From: Aquiflexum lacus
Lineage (GTDB): Bacteria > Bacteroidota > Bacteroidia > Cytophagales > Cyclobacteriaceae
Direction: 5' to 3'
DNA length: 64,000 bases
Assembly (NCBI RefSeq): GCF_015476655.1
Contig: NZ_JABFHF010000018.1
Coordinates: 1 to 64,000 of the forward strand
The notes beneath the pieces were generated by a model. That model saw only the letters and a program-made list of their open reading frames with translations. It made no database searches and was not told the DNA's origin. Of this stretch, positions 62,884 through 64,000 are shown in pieces. Position 1 is the first letter of the stretch. Every line of letters begins with the position of its first letter. Position numbers and translations under genes: made by a program.

Positions 62884-64000
62884 ATGCCTACAAATAAAAA
62901 AAATATTCTATTCTCTTATTTCCTACTTCTTGAAATCCTTTTCTCCTGCTCAAAGCCTGTTGGAAAATTAGCTTGGGGATATCTGAAGGATGTTGAATTC
63001 TTAATTGATACCCTTATGGTGGATGCCGGTGAGGAGATTATTTTTTTGAAATATGGATTACAGACTGCTGATGTTAGTGTGGATGGAAAATACCTTTTGA
63101 ACTTCAATATGGATGACCATACCCTAGAGAAAATCAATTTGGATCGGCTGGTACTTGAGGAAAAGATCCCCTTCGAGAAAGAGGGCCCAAATGGGACTGG
63201 GGATGTTTTTGGTGGATTTGAAATCAGAAATGAAAATCAATTCACCATCACAGATATGAGGGGGACTTCATTATTTGCATTTGATGGGAATAAACTGATG
63301 AGTATACGGTATGATAGTTTCTTTTTAGAAAATGACCTAATGTCAGGTGGTGAGTACATCAGTCAATATACCTTTCTAGATAAAAAAGCCGAAAAGCTTT
63401 ACGCTTTGATCAATCGCTGGGATTCTAAAGCCACTGAATTGGGTGTTTTTCATGTAGAAACCTATGATGTTTTAAGAGTCTCTTTGCCTGATTTTCATGA
63501 TCTATCGAAGTATGCCATTACTTTGTGGATTGGGAAGAGCAGCTTCGGAAGTGGACCAAGTGTGGCCTTGAAAGGTTTCGATAATAAAGTGGTTTTATCA
63601 AATCCGACAATAAGCTCAATGGCAATTTATGATACAACTAAGGATTCACTTTATGTGAAAAACTTCAACAGTCAGTTGACCGTTAATCAAAAAATCGTTA
63701 ATTACCAATTGGAGCATGAAACTGAGGAAAGCTTGGATGCGGAACTAGCCAGATTCTATCAGGAGATACATTTCTTACCTCCTTTTTGGGATGAGCAAAA
63801 CCAGGTTTTTTATCGATTTTCTTATATGGATTTACCCTCCAATTCCGAAAACCGGTCTGGTGTCCAATCTAGAATTTTCTTGTCAGTTTTAGATAAGGGC
63901 CTAAACCTTATTGGAGAAGCACAAGTGCCTGGCTTGGACAAAAAACTCACAAAATCATTTTCAGGCCAGTTTCCTAAGCATTTTGCCAAGGATGGTAATA
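62884..64000 (+). CDS. DUF4221 lipoprotein, cut by the window end
   Basis: An open frame starting ATG at 62884 and continuing past base 64000 without a stop (372 codons seen). The leader FSYFLLLEILFSCSKP gives a lipoprotein site. The rest has a repeating beta pattern (VSVDGKYLLNFNMDD, FEIRNENQFTITDMRG) like the DUF4221 proteins of Cyclobacteriaceae, probably another propeller. Same strand as the neighbouring propeller gene, likely cotranscribed. The end and exact length cannot be seen. Confidence 0.8.
   Translation, partial: MPTNKKNILFSYFLLLEILFSCSKPVGKLAWGYLKDVEFLIDTLMVDAGEEIIFLKYGLQTADVSVDGKYLLNFNMDDHTLEKINLDRLVLEEKIPFEKEGPNGTGDVFGGFEIRNENQFTITDMRGTSLFAFDGNKLMSIRYDSFFLENDLMSGGEYISQYTFLDKKAEKLYALINRWDSKATELGVFHVETYDVLRVSLPDFHDLSKYAITLWIGKSSFGSGPSVALKGFDNKVVLSNPTISSMAIYDTTKDSLYVKNFNSQLTVNQKIVNYQLEHETEESLDAELARFYQEIHFLPPFWDEQNQVFYRFSYMDLPSNSENRSGVQSRIFLSVLDKGLNLIGEAQVPGLDKKLTKSFSGQFPKHFAKDGN

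Noticed and set aside
62916-63137. 73-codon minus-strand frame in the right-hand end
   Set aside because: It is antisense to the long open frame of the DUF4221 lipoprotein.
1-64000. tRNA, rRNA, CRISPR, insertion sequence, integrase or prophage genes
   Set aside because: I looked for cloverleaf-like stretches, regular spacer-repeat arrays, transposase motifs and terminal repeats and saw none; a covariance-model search would be needed to exclude small RNAs.

Overview
The window reads as a chromosomal segment from a low-GC, free-living member of the Bacteroidota, most likely Cytophagales, family Cyclobacteriaceae (Algoriphagus/Belliella/Aquiflexum type). The evidence is lineage-typical genes (gldE next to ssb and mutY, a DUF4890 protein, a DUF4221 lipoprotein beside a 6-bladed beta-propeller lipoprotein, a DUF6952 protein with thioredoxin), many short lipoprotein and RR signal peptides, weak Shine-Dalgarno sites, and a few TAnnTTTG promoter elements. 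I see no tRNA, rRNA, CRISPR array, insertion sequence, integrase or phage gene. The assignment is inference from gene content, not from a database search.

Layout. 1-1.6 kb: an ohr peroxidase and an OhrR-like MarR gene framed by dispersed inverted repeats. 1.6-5.0 kb: a Tat-type Gfo/Idh/MocA dehydrogenase, a TIM-barrel isomerase and a two-domain thioredoxin lipoprotein. 5.2-8.3 kb: ribokinase, a lipoprotein nucleoside hydrolase and a GRP-type sugar transporter, which together look like a nucleoside/ribose scavenging unit. 8.3-13.1 kb: an FbpABC-type ferric iron importer divergent from oxyR. 13.1-18.4 kb: a repeat-bearing spacer, a divergent thiamine pyrophosphokinase-like protein, prmC, small membrane/zinc-ribbon proteins, an O-carbamoyltransferase, a Kazal-type lipoprotein and acylphosphatase. 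18.4-21.4 kb: a VWA plus MoxR/chelatase-like AAA pair and a His-rich mini-lipoprotein. 21.4-28.5 kb: a transglutaminase-like lipoprotein, GTP-dependent PEP carboxykinase, a sarcosine-oxidase-like flavoenzyme, an amidase and a membrane protein. 28.5-34.2 kb: an operon with a multi-domain quinoprotein dehydrogenase/cytochrome c lipoprotein, a DUF1080 protein and a sulfatase-modifying-factor fold, then a second TIM-barrel isomerase. 34.2-41.6 kb: fumarase, RidA, kynureninase and kynurenine 3-monooxygenase, and a split redoxin/TlpA pair.

41.56-42.27 kb is a 711-base AT-rich gene-free stretch carrying three perfect DnaA boxes in 10-base tandem phase plus a fourth near-match in reverse; it is the best origin-of-replication candidate and the strongest single signal here. 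42.3-49.1 kb: an M28 peptidase, a secreted unknown, thioredoxin/DUF6952, yjjX, yebC, type II NADH dehydrogenase, a gamma-glutamylcyclotransferase-like protein and a DUF4890 protein. 49.2-55.1 kb: gltD-gltB. 55.5-61.6 kb: a conserved housekeeping block (gldE, ssb, mutY reading left; HU, a TPR protein, a 29-residue AURKAIP1/COX24-like protein and RNase G reading right). 61.8-64.0 kb: a beta-propeller lipoprotein and a DUF4221 lipoprotein cut by the window edge.

Two functional themes recur. One is envelope sugar chemistry: the Gfo/Idh, TIM-barrel, DUF1080 and quinoprotein genes resemble the parts list of a 3-keto-glycoside pathway, spread over two loci. The other is redox and peroxide handling: Ohr/OhrR-like, OxyR, several thioredoxin-fold proteins, and the same two thioredoxin-fold modules present once as a fusion and once as separate genes.
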